A DNA stretch of 64,000 nucleotides from an uncultured Clostridia bacterium (GCA_944386455.1 CALXBC010000004.1:1-64000); one strand, 5' to 3'. Positions 1 through 7,718 are shown, counted from the first letter of the stretch. Made by a program: numbers and translations. The notes: generated by a model from the sequence alone, not told the origin.

Positions 1-84
1 GCCCCTTTAGGGGTGTGGCCTGTAAAATGCCCTTCTAGGGCTTACTCAAGCCTCCGGCTTAGCCGGAGGTTGTGACTTATTCAA
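1..84 (+). mobile_element. Probable right end of an IS200/IS605-type element (possible reRNA scaffold)
   Basis: Three short hairpins follow one another: CCCC/GGGG at 2-13, GCCC/GGGC at 29-41, and a strong 8-bp stem CCTCCGGC/GCCGGAGG with a TTA loop at 51-69. A TCAA tetranucleotide lies at 81-84. Hairpin series ending in a GC-rich stem-loop about 15 nt before a TCAA-like cleavage site are typical of IS605/IS607-group right ends, which overlap the guide RNA of TnpB. No transposase or tnpB gene is inside the window; it would lie to the left. The assignment is pattern-based. Confidence 0.45.
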
Positions 85-102
85 ATTCTTTGCTAAAATA
101 AG

Positions 103-128
103 GGAACCAAATCACCATTTTTAACGAC
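103..128 (+). promoter_or_regulatory. Candidate ECF-type autoregulatory promoter
   Basis: A GGAACC box (103-108) is followed after 16 nt by CGAC (125-128). This resembles the GGAAC-N16-CGTC layout used by many ECF sigma factors to transcribe their own operon. It lies 43 nt upstream of the ECF sigma gene. Confidence 0.4.
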
Positions 129-170
129 TAAATTATCGAAAGCAATTGCTTCTAGTGAGGTGATCATAAT

Positions 171-710
171 GTGAATATCAATCGCACTACATCAGAGGAG
201 CAACTGATCAAGCAAGCACAAAATGGTAGCCGGCTGGCTTTTGAAAGATTAATGTCCCCTATGATTCCGATAATTTATCAGTATATCCGTTCCAAACTGC
301 ATTCTCCGGAAGATGCGGAAGATATTCTTCAGGAAAGTATGTTGGCTATTTGGCAGTCAATAAAGCGCTTTTATGCTGCTTCTTCTTTTCAAACTTGGTG
401 TTTCGCAATTGTTCGTCACAAGCTTTCAGATTTTTATAGAACTGCTCTTAATACCAATATAAATCTGGAAGAATGTCAAAGCAGCCTGACAGCTGATAAG
501 CAACTAGAAGAGCAAACAGAAAACCGTTTATTGGCAGCTGAACTTTATGTCGCTATGAACGAAACTGAACGTGAAATTATATTTTTAATTTTTCAGGCTC
601 AGCTTAGCTATCAGGAAGCCTCTCAGATAACAGGAATTCCGCTTGGAACAATTAAAAGTAAAATGGCGCGTATCAAATCAAAACTGCGCAAACATTTTGA
701 CGCAGGGTAA
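171..710 (+). CDS. ECF-type RNA polymerase sigma factor
   Basis: A 179-residue sigma-70 family protein of extracytoplasmic-function size. Region 2 spans about residues 20-90 (core-binding and -10 recognition, with DAEDILQES and the WCFAIVRHKLSDFYR helix). Region 4 spans about residues 122-175 (LSYQEASQITGIPLGTIKSK helix-turn-helix for the -35 element). It starts at GTG 171, supported by AGGTGAT at about 159-165. It heads a four-gene operon whose next gene is a zinc-binding anti-sigma factor, so activity is probably controlled by sequestration. The inducing signal cannot be read from the sequence. Confidence 0.93.
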   Translation: MNINRTTSEEQLIKQAQNGSRLAFERLMSPMIPIIYQYIRSKLHSPEDAEDILQESMLAIWQSIKRFYAASSFQTWCFAIVRHKLSDFYRTALNTNINLEECQSSLTADKQLEEQTENRLLAAELYVAMNETEREIIFLIFQAQLSYQEASQITGIPLGTIKSKMARIKSKLRKHFDAG

Positions 711-770
711 TCTCAGGAAAGGAGCGATACCACGTTCTGGGCGCCACAGAACCATGGTGCTATTTATCAA

Positions 771-1097
771 ATGGATTGTAAAGAAGTCCAGGACGATTTG
801 CTGGACTATTATCATCGCAAGATGTGCAGAGACAAAAACAGTGAAATCGTTATGCATCTTTCCCATTGTAGCGAGTGCAGAAAAGAGCTTGTTTTTCTGA
901 TTCAGGCAGAAAAACTTTTGCAGGAGCAGGCTTCCTGTCAAAAGTTCCCCGCCGAAATTATACAGACAGCTTTTGACAAGCTGCCGAATTCTGAACAGAA
1001 CAGTCCTTACAACGCTGTATTACGAGCAATAGAAGATCTCCGCGCTGTATGTAAAATCAGCGGCAGCGCTGTTAAGCTGTCCTTACAGATATTATGA
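771..1097 (+). CDS. Zinc-finger anti-sigma factor (zf-HC2 type)
   Basis: A 108-residue protein with the HLSHCSECRKEL motif (H-x3-C-x2-C) near residue 32 and an upstream Cys3, the usual anti-sigma zinc-binding layout. The first Cys sits in MDCKEVQDDLLDYY, also typical of the family. There is no clear transmembrane segment, so it appears soluble, unlike many membrane anti-sigmas. The ATG at 771 lacks a close Shine-Dalgarno; an AAAGGAG lies about 47 nt upstream and the frame stays open from 720, so a non-ATG upstream start is possible. It probably binds and inhibits the sigma factor encoded just upstream. Confidence 0.8.
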   Translation: MDCKEVQDDLLDYYHRKMCRDKNSEIVMHLSHCSECRKELVFLIQAEKLLQEQASCQKFPAEIIQTAFDKLPNSEQNSPYNAVLRAIEDLRAVCKISGSAVKLSLQIL

Positions 1098-1111
1098 AGG
1101 AGGATACGAAT

Positions 1112-1414
1112 ATGCCAGAGAATATTCCAACAAAAGAGATTGCAGAGATGTTAGACAGTGTTTCCGACAAAGTCCCAAAGCTCATTAAAGGACTGGTCGG
1201 AACCGTATATTCCGCTGAAGCAGGTAGAGAAATGGGAAAAGCAGTAGGAGCATTTTACAGCGAAATGGTACAGGCCGGAATTCCGCCCAAAGACGCTCTG
1301 AATATGGCTAAAGATTATATGCTGTCTATGAAAAATATTGCGGGTATGGTAAATACAATGAACCAGGCTGATAAAGCGGAAGAACAAAATGGAACTCCAG
1401 AAATGGATGAATAG
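1112..1414 (+). CDS. Small conserved-looking protein of ECF operon, unknown function
   Basis: About 100 residues, mostly predicted helical and soluble (IAEMLDSVSDKVPKLIKGL; later PPKDALNMAKDYMLSMKNIA). I recognise no family. The ATG at 1112 is chosen because AAGGAGG (1097-1103) sits 8 nt before it; an upstream in-frame ATG at 1094 overlaps the anti-sigma stop and lies within that signal. Tight coupling to the sigma/anti-sigma pair suggests it belongs to the same regulon or signalling unit. The amphipathic helices could associate with membrane, possibly with the small membrane protein that follows. Confidence 0.75.
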   Translation: MPENIPTKEIAEMLDSVSDKVPKLIKGLVGTVYSAEAGREMGKAVGAFYSEMVQAGIPPKDALNMAKDYMLSMKNIAGMVNTMNQADKAEEQNGTPEMDE

Positions 1415-1423
1415 GAGCTCATA

Positions 1424-1633
1424 ATGATAACGGCTTTGAGGATCATCAGGCTGATTTTGAAATTACTGCTTTTTCTGATTCTGTTGCCTTTTTTGTTTCT
1501 TTGGCTGACTGTAAAAATAGGCGTGTTTCAAGTAATACTTAGAAGCACCCTCACTAATAGCGGCATTCCAAAAAATGATGTACCTGAATTGGCAAAAGAA
1601 TTCTATCCAAACAGATTATGGAAACAGTTTTAA
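1424..1633 (+). CDS. Small membrane protein of ECF operon, unknown function
   Basis: A 69-residue protein dominated by one long or two short hydrophobic segments in residues 8-35 (rich in Leu, Ile, Phe), followed by a hydrophilic tail ending NRLWKQF. It begins 9 nt after the preceding gene with GGAG upstream, so it is translated as part of the ECF operon. No family is recognised. Its stop codon runs into a 46-bp perfect palindrome, so it is the last gene of the transcript. Confidence 0.7.
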   Translation: MITALRIIRLILKLLLFLILLPFLFLWLTVKIGVFQVILRSTLTNSGIPKNDVPELAKEFYPNRLWKQF

Positions 1634-1678
1634 GCCTTCTGCCGCCTATGACAATATTGTCATAGGCGGCAGAAGGCT
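1633..1678. terminator. 46-bp perfect palindrome at the end of the ECF operon
   Basis: A perfect inverted repeat begins AGCCTTCTGCC and centres on CAATATTG. It starts at the stop codon of the small membrane gene. There is no U-run after it, so it may stop or protect RNA by stem strength alone, or be a protein-binding site. Confidence 0.5.
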
Positions 1679-1839
1679 GTATGATATCAAAAGAATCTGA
1701 AGCAGACAGAACGACAGCAATCCAAGGTTTATAACCGCATCAGTCACTGCTATGTTAACAATTGTTACGGCGCTGTAATTGATCATATACCTGCCACATG
1801 TTAAAATAATGTTATCTTATAAAAAGGTGGTGCAGTCAT

Positions 1840-2208
1840 ATGCATGATGCTTTTGGTTTTCTCTTGCTTTGGATCAGCTTCTTTTGCTTAAGCGGTATCT
1901 CCCTCGCACTGCTCTCTCATCCAAAAACAAGGAACTTATCCCTCATTTTGCCGTCAGTTGCCTTTGGATGTGCCATCGTGTTTGCTGCGGTGTATTGCCA
2001 TGATGCCTATATTCTTCCAAATGACCCACGCTGTGATGGTATTCCGGTTACTGATGTCATGCGACTGTTTATGCTGGATGACCTTGTGACGGAAACACAA
2101 CTGAAGCAGGGAACATTTAATTCTATCCTGTTCCTTGCCGCAGCAGCTCTGGAATTAGTTGTTTTGGCCGGTATTTATTTAAAAAACAGTATTCGAAAAA
2201 ATAAATAA
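1840..2208 (+). CDS. Small multi-pass membrane protein, unknown function
   Basis: A 122-residue protein with about three membrane segments: roughly residues 5-25, 30-55 and 92-115. The middle loop (YCHDAYILPNDPRCDG) is polar and probably faces outward. The start at ATG 1840 is supported by AAAGGTGGTG just upstream. It stands alone after a 160-bp gap from the ECF operon and is convergent with the YhhQ gene. I recognise no family. Confidence 0.65.
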   Translation: MHDAFGFLLLWISFFCLSGISLALLSHPKTRNLSLILPSVAFGCAIVFAAVYCHDAYILPNDPRCDGIPVTDVMRLFMLDDLVTETQLKQGTFNSILFLAAAALELVVLAGIYLKNSIRKNK

Positions 2209-2236
2209 TCCGAACACTTTTCATCCTGCACATATA

Positions 2237-2965
2237 TCAGCTGTCGCTGATAACAGAAAGCATTGACTTTTTTTCCCGCCGCTCTTTAATATACCGTGCC
2301 AGATATACTACCGGGGTATCAGCTAAACTGGTAACAATAAAAATAAGATAGCTGACCAGCATAATATCCAGCATCGTGGGCATATCGTAGATCCCGGTAA
2401 ATGCGCCAAAGGTAAACAGCACCGTGTTCAGCAGCTGCGACAATAAGGTAGAAACATTGTTTCGCAGCCATAAAAAGCGCTTGCTGTCCCCATATTTTTG
2501 CGTAGTGAATTTCCACCAGGTGTGATACATCCAAACGTCAAACTTTTGCACGATCACATAAACGATCAGGCTCACCAGCATAAGCCGCGGTGTGTTTGAG
2601 AATACAAGCTTTATACCGCCGAACACAATATCATTTTCACTGGGCTGATACAGCAGCCACAACTGTGCCAATATCATAAAGCTGACAGAAGTCAGAATGC
2701 CGATATTTACTGCTTTGTCCGCTTCCTTTTTCCCCGCAAGTTCACTTAAAATATCAGTTACCAAAAATGTCGAAGCAAAAAGAATATTTCCCAATGTTTG
2801 CTCCATGCCGAATGCATGTACCAATATTAAGACTTCAATATTGGCAGCAATCGTGGCCAGTACGGTAAAGCACTGCATTCCCTTTACTCCAAACAACACA
2901 TACCACAGCAAAACACCGCCGTAAACCACGATCAGTTCTACAACCAACAGCAACTCGTTTCTCAT
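2237..2965 (-). CDS. yhhQ: Queuosine precursor transporter, YhhQ/VUT family
   Basis: A 242-residue integral membrane protein with about six to seven transmembrane segments and the family hallmark WLRNNVSTLLSQLLNTVLF in the second half. YhhQ proteins import 7-deazaguanine precursors (preQ0/preQ1) or, in some lineages, queuine. It starts 4 nt after the stop of the radical SAM gene, so the two are translationally coupled and both lie downstream of a preQ1-I riboswitch. Which base is transported cannot be decided from sequence; preQ1, preQ0 or queuine are all possible. Confidence 0.88.
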   Translation of the reverse strand: MRNELLLVVELIVVYGGVLLWYVLFGVKGMQCFTVLATIAANIEVLILVHAFGMEQTLGNILFASTFLVTDILSELAGKKEADKAVNIGILTSVSFMILAQLWLLYQPSENDIVFGGIKLVFSNTPRLMLVSLIVYVIVQKFDVWMYHTWWKFTTQKYGDSKRFLWLRNNVSTLLSQLLNTVLFTFGAFTGIYDMPTMLDIMLVSYLIFIVTSLADTPVVYLARYIKERREKKSMLSVISDS

Positions 2966-2969
2966 TGCG

Positions 2970-3689
2970 TTATACCCCTACCCCAAAATCCGTATTGTTA
3001 ACCAGAATATCTACCCGTGGATTATCCCGATACTCCGGCTCAATATTGTTCAAAAACAAGCTGATAACCTGCGGATCAGGCATAATCGGCTTGGTATTAG
3101 CAGTCATAATATTTACACAAACACGTTCAAAATAAGCAAGCCCGGTCTCGATATCACGCTTCATTGAGGCAACAGTCTGCCCTGGAATACCCTGTAAGAG
3201 ACAAACTTCATCGAAGTATGCAGCAATTTCTGCTGGGACAACATCACGCATTCCTTTATCGAGATAAGACTCCCGAAACAAAGAATCAAAAGTCTCAGCA
3301 CCGATTTTCATTTTTGTCTTGATATCCTTTTGTAAAAAATATTCCCGTAAAGGTGCAATTTGTTCCCGATGCATCCAGTGACTTTCAAAATGAATTGTCC
3401 CTATCTTCTTGTTGACACAAAGCATACGAATATCTTCCAGTGTTGATGCTCCCAAATCAACAAAACTGCCGGAATTAATGCATTCCAAAACCCCATATTT
3501 TCCGCTGACCAAGGATAAAACTCGTCTGTTAAGCGCTTCATTGTCTGCCATATCATGGGAAAAATCCAAATGATAATCACAAAAGCGACAACGGCGCCAC
3601 TGACAACCGGTTCCACGCAGAAGGACGATTTCCCTTGGATTTTTTATCGTAATAATAGAATATCGCAAGTTTTCAGGTACAGCTGCCAT
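2970..3689 (-). CDS. Radical SAM enzyme, probable queuine lyase (QueL-like)
   Basis: About 239 residues counted from ATG 3689, which has AGAGGGG 6 nt upstream; an in-frame extension to 3800 runs through the riboswitch and terminator and is not real. A CxxxCxxC motif for a SAM-bound 4Fe-4S cluster is seen in GTGCQWRRCRFCDYH. In gut Clostridia a defined radical SAM subgroup turns salvaged queuine into preQ1, and such genes sit with queuosine transporters. The preQ1 riboswitch upstream and YhhQ downstream support this role here. The exact reaction is inferred from context; another 7-deazaguanine-related radical SAM step remains possible. Confidence 0.75.
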   Translation of the reverse strand: MAAVPENLRYSIITIKNPREIVLLRGTGCQWRRCRFCDYHLDFSHDMADNEALNRRVLSLVSGKYGVLECINSGSFVDLGASTLEDIRMLCVNKKIGTIHFESHWMHREQIAPLREYFLQKDIKTKMKIGAETFDSLFRESYLDKGMRDVVPAEIAAYFDEVCLLQGIPGQTVASMKRDIETGLAYFERVCVNIMTANTKPIMPDPQVISLFLNNIEPEYRDNPRVDILVNNTDFGVGV

Positions 3690-3715
3690 ATTATCCCCTC
3701 TTTTCCTGTAAAAGC

Positions 3716-3741
3716 AATAAAAAAGGGCGCAAATTGCGCCC
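3716..3741 (-). terminator. Expression-platform terminator of the preQ1 riboswitch
   Basis: On the minus strand GGGCGCAATTTGCGCCC is followed at once by a run of six U. It lies between the preQ1 aptamer and the radical SAM start codon, as expected for transcriptional riboswitch control. Confidence 0.85.
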
Positions 3742-3769
3742 ATCAAATCTGCACAAAGGCAGAAAATTT

Positions 3770-3810
3770 CCCTAGTTTTGTTTAACGACAGGATGGTCAC
3801 GAACTGTCTG
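3770..3810 (-). promoter_or_regulatory. preQ1-I riboswitch aptamer
   Basis: The minus strand shows stem P1 GACAG/CUGUC (3804-3808 with 3787-3791), a 12-nt loop UUCGUGACCAUC, and then an A-rich tail GUUAAACAAAACUAGGG. The tail's GG can pair with the loop's CC to form the H-type pseudoknot. This matches the compact preQ1 class I architecture, for example the AGUUAACAAAACAAGG tail of the well-studied Thermoanaerobacter aptamer. An intrinsic terminator follows, so preQ1 binding should switch off the radical SAM/YhhQ pair. It begins 10 nt after the sirtuin stop codon. Confidence 0.85.
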
Positions 3811-3819
3811 ATTCTTTTT

Positions 3820-4539
3820 TCAATTCGGGTGGACTCTCACTTGCTCTAAAACGGTTCCGATTTTATCTGCTATTACCAGCTCTGCACTTTTATCAGCTGG
3901 AGTAGGATCACGGTTAATGATCACGAGATGGCTTCCGTAAAAATACCTCAGCAGTCCGGCCGCAGGATAAACGTTCAATGATGTTCCTCCAACAATCAGC
4001 AGTTCTGCATTGCTGATTGCGGCAGCTGCGCGCTCCAGCGTTTCGGAATTCAGCGGTTCCTCATACAGCACAACATCCGGTTTGATGATCCCGCCGCATT
4101 TACAGCGCGGGACTTCCGCAGAGCTTTTGATGAATTCCGCATCATAGGCCTTATGACAGCACATACAATAATTACGGTGCACCGAACCATGCAGTTCCAG
4201 CACATTTTTGCTGCCAGCCGCCTGGTGCAGGCCATCGATATTCTGTGTGACAACCGCTTTTAACTTTCCAATCTGCTCCAATTCCGCCAGCTTTCGATGA
4301 GCGGCATTGGGCTTTGCATCCAGCGGAAGCATCTTATCCCGATAAAAACGAAAAAATTCCGCAGGATGTTCATCAAAATAAGAACGGCTCAATATAATTT
4401 CAGGCGGCACGTCATATTTTTGGTGATATAATCCGTCTATACTTCGAAAATCTGGAATACCGCTCTCCGTAGAGACTCCAGCCCCGCCGAAAAAAACAAT
4501 ATTATCGCTCTGATCAATCAAAGTTTGAAGCTGTTCCAA
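3820..4539 (-). CDS. cobB: NAD-dependent protein deacylase (sirtuin)
   Basis: A 239-residue class III deacylase. It has the NAD-binding GGAGVSTESGIPDFRS motif near residues 18-33, the TQNIDGLH catalytic segment with the following HG, and four zinc-site cysteines (CMCCHKAY and PRCKCGG). It removes acyl groups from protein lysines using NAD. Translation appears to begin at TTG 4539 with AAGGAAGG upstream. It lies between the terminator of the microcompartment operon and the preQ1 riboswitch. Acetate kinase in the neighbouring operon makes acetylation control plausible, but no direct link is visible. Confidence 0.93.
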   Translation of the reverse strand: MEQLQTLIDQSDNIVFFGGAGVSTESGIPDFRSIDGLYHQKYDVPPEIILSRSYFDEHPAEFFRFYRDKMLPLDAKPNAAHRKLAELEQIGKLKAVVTQNIDGLHQAAGSKNVLELHGSVHRNYCMCCHKAYDAEFIKSSAEVPRCKCGGIIKPDVVLYEEPLNSETLERAAAAISNAELLIVGGTSLNVYPAAGLLRYFYGSHLVIINRDPTPADKSAELVIADKIGTVLEQVRVHPN

Positions 4540-4563
4540 TAAGGCCGCCTTCCTTCATATTAT

Positions 4564-4593
4564 AAAAAGCCTGCCTATTTCAGCAGGCTTTTT
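4564..4593 (-). terminator. Intrinsic terminator of the microcompartment operon
   Basis: Arms AAAAAGCCTGC (4564-4574) and GCAGGCTTTTT (4583-4593) enclose an 8-nt loop. It lies directly downstream of the last shell gene (pduT-like) and gives a U-rich end on either strand. Confidence 0.9.
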
Positions 4594-4599
4594 CATCAA

Positions 4600-5145
4600 T
4601 TAAAGATACTGCCAAAGCTCCTCATGCGGAGAAGCAATAACCGTATTTCCAGTTAGCAGACCCTGTTCGGTGGCATAGCGGGAACCGGCTTCAACAGCAG
4701 CTGTCACATCACTGACATTTCCCGTCAGCATCACATATCCTTTACCGCCCATACCACGGGAAAGACGAAGTTCTATAATTGTCACATTTGCCGCTTTAAC
4801 AGCTGTATCGGCGGCCATAATGGCACTTGCGGCAGAATAAGTCTCAATGATACCAACTGCGCCCTTACGCTCACCTGTCTCTGCGCCAAACAGCGCCTTG
4901 ACGACACTTTCAGAAATTCGCCCAAGCTTTACTGAGTCAATAATATTTTCCCCGCTGCGTTCTCTCACATGGTCAACTGCAGCCTGAACATCAGCAAGCT
5001 GCCCTGTGAGAATAATTTCATATTTTCCAGGACAGATCGGCTGTGCCGTAATCAGGGTAACGCCCGCGGATTTCAACGCGGAGTCACAGGCCTCGACTCC
5101 CTTTGCTATGCTCTTTAATTCGATAATTCCAATTGAATTTTCCAT
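4600..5145 (-). CDS. pduT: BMC-T trimeric shell protein, PduT-like
   Basis: A 181-residue protein of two tandem BMC domains (about residues 1-88 and 92-178). GTG 5157 lies inside the ribosome-binding site, so ATG 5145, preceded by GGAGG, is chosen. With this start a cysteine falls at residue 38 in QPICPGKYEI, the position where PduT of Salmonella and Citrobacter holds a pore 4Fe-4S cluster. It follows the PduS-like gene, whose product is a known partner for electron transfer across the shell. It is the only tandem-domain shell protein in this operon. Confidence 0.9.
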   Translation of the reverse strand: MENSIGIIELKSIAKGVEACDSALKSAGVTLITAQPICPGKYEIILTGQLADVQAAVDHVRERSGENIIDSVKLGRISESVVKALFGAETGERKGAVGIIETYSAASAIMAADTAVKAANVTIIELRLSRGMGGKGYVMLTGNVSDVTAAVEAGSRYATEQGLLTGNTVIASPHEELWQYL

Positions 5146-5192
5146 AAGAACCTCCACTTTTCCTCTTTATTTCAAGGCTGTATCCCTGGTTA

Positions 5193-6527
5193 TCAGTCAC
5201 ACTGAATCGTAATTGCCTGATCACTGACTGCGGTCACAACTCCATTCACAGTTGCGTGAATATTAGCAGATATTCCATCGGCTGCCTTACCGACCAAATC
5301 TCCGGCCTTTACAACATCCCCGACATTTACCGCCGGAGCAGCCGGCTTTCCAACATGCTGGCGCATCGGCAGATAGACAGATGAAGGCTTGAAGCTGACT
5401 GTCCCGGTTAATTCCGGCATGATATCATATGGAGCAACACCGATTCTGGCCATAAAACGATCGCTTGGCAACATCCGATATTCCCGCTGTGGATCGGCTT
5501 TCAGCTCAGAACCGTCATGTTGATATCGCAGCCCATTCTTTGCAAGTGATTTCTTGACCTGTGTGTAAACCATCCGAGGACTGATACCCTGGCAGCAAGC
5601 TGTCAGTTCACAAACACCGCAGCTGGAACATACCGAAGCAGCCAAATAATCCTGTGGATTGGATGTGATTTCACCATTTACCACTCGCACAATTTTATGC
5701 GGTTTCAGCGGATAACCAATCAGCGCACGCGGACACATGTCTGTACACATCGAGCACTGGCAGCAGGTCGAAGAAGACCGGCGCACCATGTTATCAGGAT
5801 CCGTGGTTTTTCCGGTTATCGCAGGAATATGCTTTGGCAAAATCAAAAATGACTTGGTTGTTTTCGTCACATGATAGGTTTTGGGATCAATAATGTTTCC
5901 CATCGCAGGACCGCCGTCGATCACTACACAGTCATCCGGAACCGTAACACCAAGATAAGCAAACAATTCCGAAACAGGAACGCCAACCGGAATTTTCACA
6001 ACTTTACGGCATTTGTCATCTATTTTTCCACCGATTGTTACATATTTTTCCGTAACTGGAATTCCCTTAGCAGCGTTTGCTACATTGTACAATGTCTCAA
6101 CATTGGAAACAATAACCCCTTGTGTAAACGGCAGACTGCCCGGAGCAACAATCCGTTTTGTTACCTCATAGATCAGAATGATCTCGTCTCCCATTGGGTA
6201 AACATTTGGCAAAACATGAACCACAACGTGAGCAGAAAGCTTCTGTCCATCAGAGAAGCCCAGCCGTTCCGCGGTATGCTCCTTGATACCAAGATAGCCG
6301 TTTTTGAGTTTCATTGCTTCTATGACCATCTCAGCGCCATCCAGCATCTGCTGCATTTCTTTTTTCATGATATAGTAATCAGAAAAAATAAGCGGTTCAC
6401 ATTCTGCTCCATTGATAATTAATGTATCCAGACCTTCGTTGAATTTGAACTGGGTCGGAAATCCTGCGCCGCCAGCACCAACGACTCCAGCATCAGCCAC
6501 TACTTTTTTCAGTTCATTCAAATTCAT
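5193..6527 (-). CDS. pduS: PduS-like cobalamin reductase / RnfC-family flavoprotein
   Basis: About 444 residues from ATG 6527, preceded by AAAGGGA at a good distance. The N-terminal Gly-rich GAGGAGFPTQFK and INGAECEP are the RnfC-type NADH/FMN-binding region. Two 4Fe-4S motifs follow (CCQCSMCTDMCP and CSSCGVCELTACCQG), then an SLBB/barrel-sandwich end. PduS reduces cobalamin for the adenosyltransferase PduO and pairs with PduT. It may also recycle NADH across the shell. Expected length and domain order are intact. Confidence 0.9.
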   Translation of the reverse strand: MNLNELKKVVADAGVVGAGGAGFPTQFKFNEGLDTLIINGAECEPLIFSDYYIMKKEMQQMLDGAEMVIEAMKLKNGYLGIKEHTAERLGFSDGQKLSAHVVVHVLPNVYPMGDEIILIYEVTKRIVAPGSLPFTQGVIVSNVETLYNVANAAKGIPVTEKYVTIGGKIDDKCRKVVKIPVGVPVSELFAYLGVTVPDDCVVIDGGPAMGNIIDPKTYHVTKTTKSFLILPKHIPAITGKTTDPDNMVRRSSSTCCQCSMCTDMCPRALIGYPLKPHKIVRVVNGEITSNPQDYLAASVCSSCGVCELTACCQGISPRMVYTQVKKSLAKNGLRYQHDGSELKADPQREYRMLPSDRFMARIGVAPYDIMPELTGTVSFKPSSVYLPMRQHVGKPAAPAVNVGDVVKAGDLVGKAADGISANIHATVNGVVTAVSDQAITIQCD

Positions 6528-6592
6528 GATATCAATCCCTTTATGTATTTCAGCGTGTTTCATCTGTCAATATTTTAACACACAAAACGACA

Positions 6593-6841
6593 TTAGTCAA
6601 CAATTCCAACGATGACTGCGTCTGTCGGCGTCTTTGAGTCCGGCAGCGCAAGGCGTGCTCCGCTTCCGGTCGTGATCAGGACTTCTTCTCCGATCCCAGC
6701 GCCAACCATATCAATCGCAATGATATACTGTTCCGTTTCCTTCCCATTTTTGATGAGTCTGACCTCCATAAACTTTGAACCGATCAGGGACTCACATTTT
6801 CTGGTAGAAACGACTGTTCCGGTAACTTTTCCGATCAACAT
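6593..6841 (-). CDS. pduN: BMC-P pentameric vertex protein (EutN/CcmL/PduN family)
   Basis: An 82-residue single-domain protein of the EutN/CcmL family (MLIGKVTGTVVST start, GAGIGEEVLITTGSGAR core). Pentamers cap the twelve vertices of the icosahedral shell. It is full length for the family. The Shine-Dalgarno before ATG 6841 is weak, which fits the low copy number expected of a vertex protein. It lies between pduL and pduS. Confidence 0.93.
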   Translation of the reverse strand: MLIGKVTGTVVSTRKCESLIGSKFMEVRLIKNGKETEQYIIAIDMVGAGIGEEVLITTGSGARLALPDSKTPTDAVIVGIVD

Positions 6842-6890
6842 AATTTTATTCTGTCACTCTGCAAAAAACAGAATGACATCCTCCCTATTT

Positions 6891-7544
6891 TCAATCCTTT
6901 TTCACGATCGTCACCAGATCGTTACATTTCACGCCGCAGGCATTCGCATCATCCGTGTCAATATGCATTTCAAGGCGGAACTTTTCATTTACCCGAATCT
7001 GAACATCATAAAATTTCGTTCTGCGAATACCGCCGACCTCGACATCGACATAATCACCGTCTTTAAGCCCATATCCCTCCGCGTCTTGCGGTGTCATATG
7101 GATATGACGGTTGGCAATGATGCAGCCTTCCGGGATAGTAACTACGCCTTTTGGTCCTACAATAGTGATAGATGCCGAGCCAGCAACATCACCTGACGGA
7201 CGTACAGGCGGTTTCACCTTCAAAACAAAAGTATCTGTACGAGAAATCTCAACCTGTGTATGCTTTCTGACAGGGCCGAGAATCCGAACATTTTCAATTG
7301 GCCGAAGGGATGGCCCAATCAAAGTGACCAACTGGTCAGAAGCAAAATCGTCTCCCATCAATGGCTTCTTTAAAGTTAACTGAGCGCCTTTTCCAAAGAG
7401 AATTTCCAAATCTTCCTGCGTCACATGAACATGACGGTTCGAAACCCCTATTGGAACCGGGCGGTTTGATGGATCAGAACTTTGCTCCTCACCTACAAGC
7501 ATTTTTCTCACAATGTCTGCAATGAGTTTTTCATCAATTTCCAT
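6891..7544 (-). CDS. pduL: Phosphate propanoyltransferase PduL
   Basis: A 217-residue PduL-type phosphotransacylase with two related beta-barrel halves and the metal-binding histidines in SNRHVHV and NRHIHMTPQDA. It converts propionyl-CoA to propionyl-phosphate and regenerates CoA inside the compartment; the acetate kinase of the operon can then make ATP. The N terminus [17 protein letters not shown] is an amphipathic encapsulation-type helix, almost identical to that of the PduD subunit. It follows the shell cluster after a 174-nt gap with a hairpin. Confidence 0.93.
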   Translation of the reverse strand: MEIDEKLIADIVRKMLVGEEQSSDPSNRPVPIGVSNRHVHVTQEDLEILFGKGAQLTLKKPLMGDDFASDQLVTLIGPSLRPIENVRILGPVRKHTQVEISRTDTFVLKVKPPVRPSGDVAGSASITIVGPKGVVTIPEGCIIANRHIHMTPQDAEGYGLKDGDYVDVEVGGIRRTKFYDVQIRVNEKFRLEMHIDTDDANACGVKCNDLVTIVKKD

Positions 7545-7679
7545 TTTAAATTTACCATCCTTTCAACCAGTTTGATCTATGATAAATGAGAATTATATTC
7601 GAAAATCAAAAATTATATATAAAGTCAGTGTTGCCAGAAAATAGAAATCAAAATATAAAAATAATAAGGGTTTTTATGT

Positions 7680-7702
7680 CTCCGGGCGTTTGACGCCCGG
7701 AG
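7680..7702 (-). other. Intra-operon hairpin between shell genes and pduL
   Basis: CTCCGGGCGT and ACGCCCGGAG form a 10-bp GC-rich stem with a 3-nt loop. No U-run follows on the minus strand. It may be an RNA-processing or stability element, or a partial terminator, that lets the abundant shell genes be expressed above the downstream genes. Confidence 0.55.
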
Positions 7703-7718
7703 AACACAAAAGAAAAAA

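Noticed and set aside
3690..3800. N-terminal extension of the radical SAM gene (an in-frame start at 3800)
   Set aside because: The stretch coincides with the preQ1 aptamer and its terminator, and a proper ribosome-binding site precedes the ATG at 3689.
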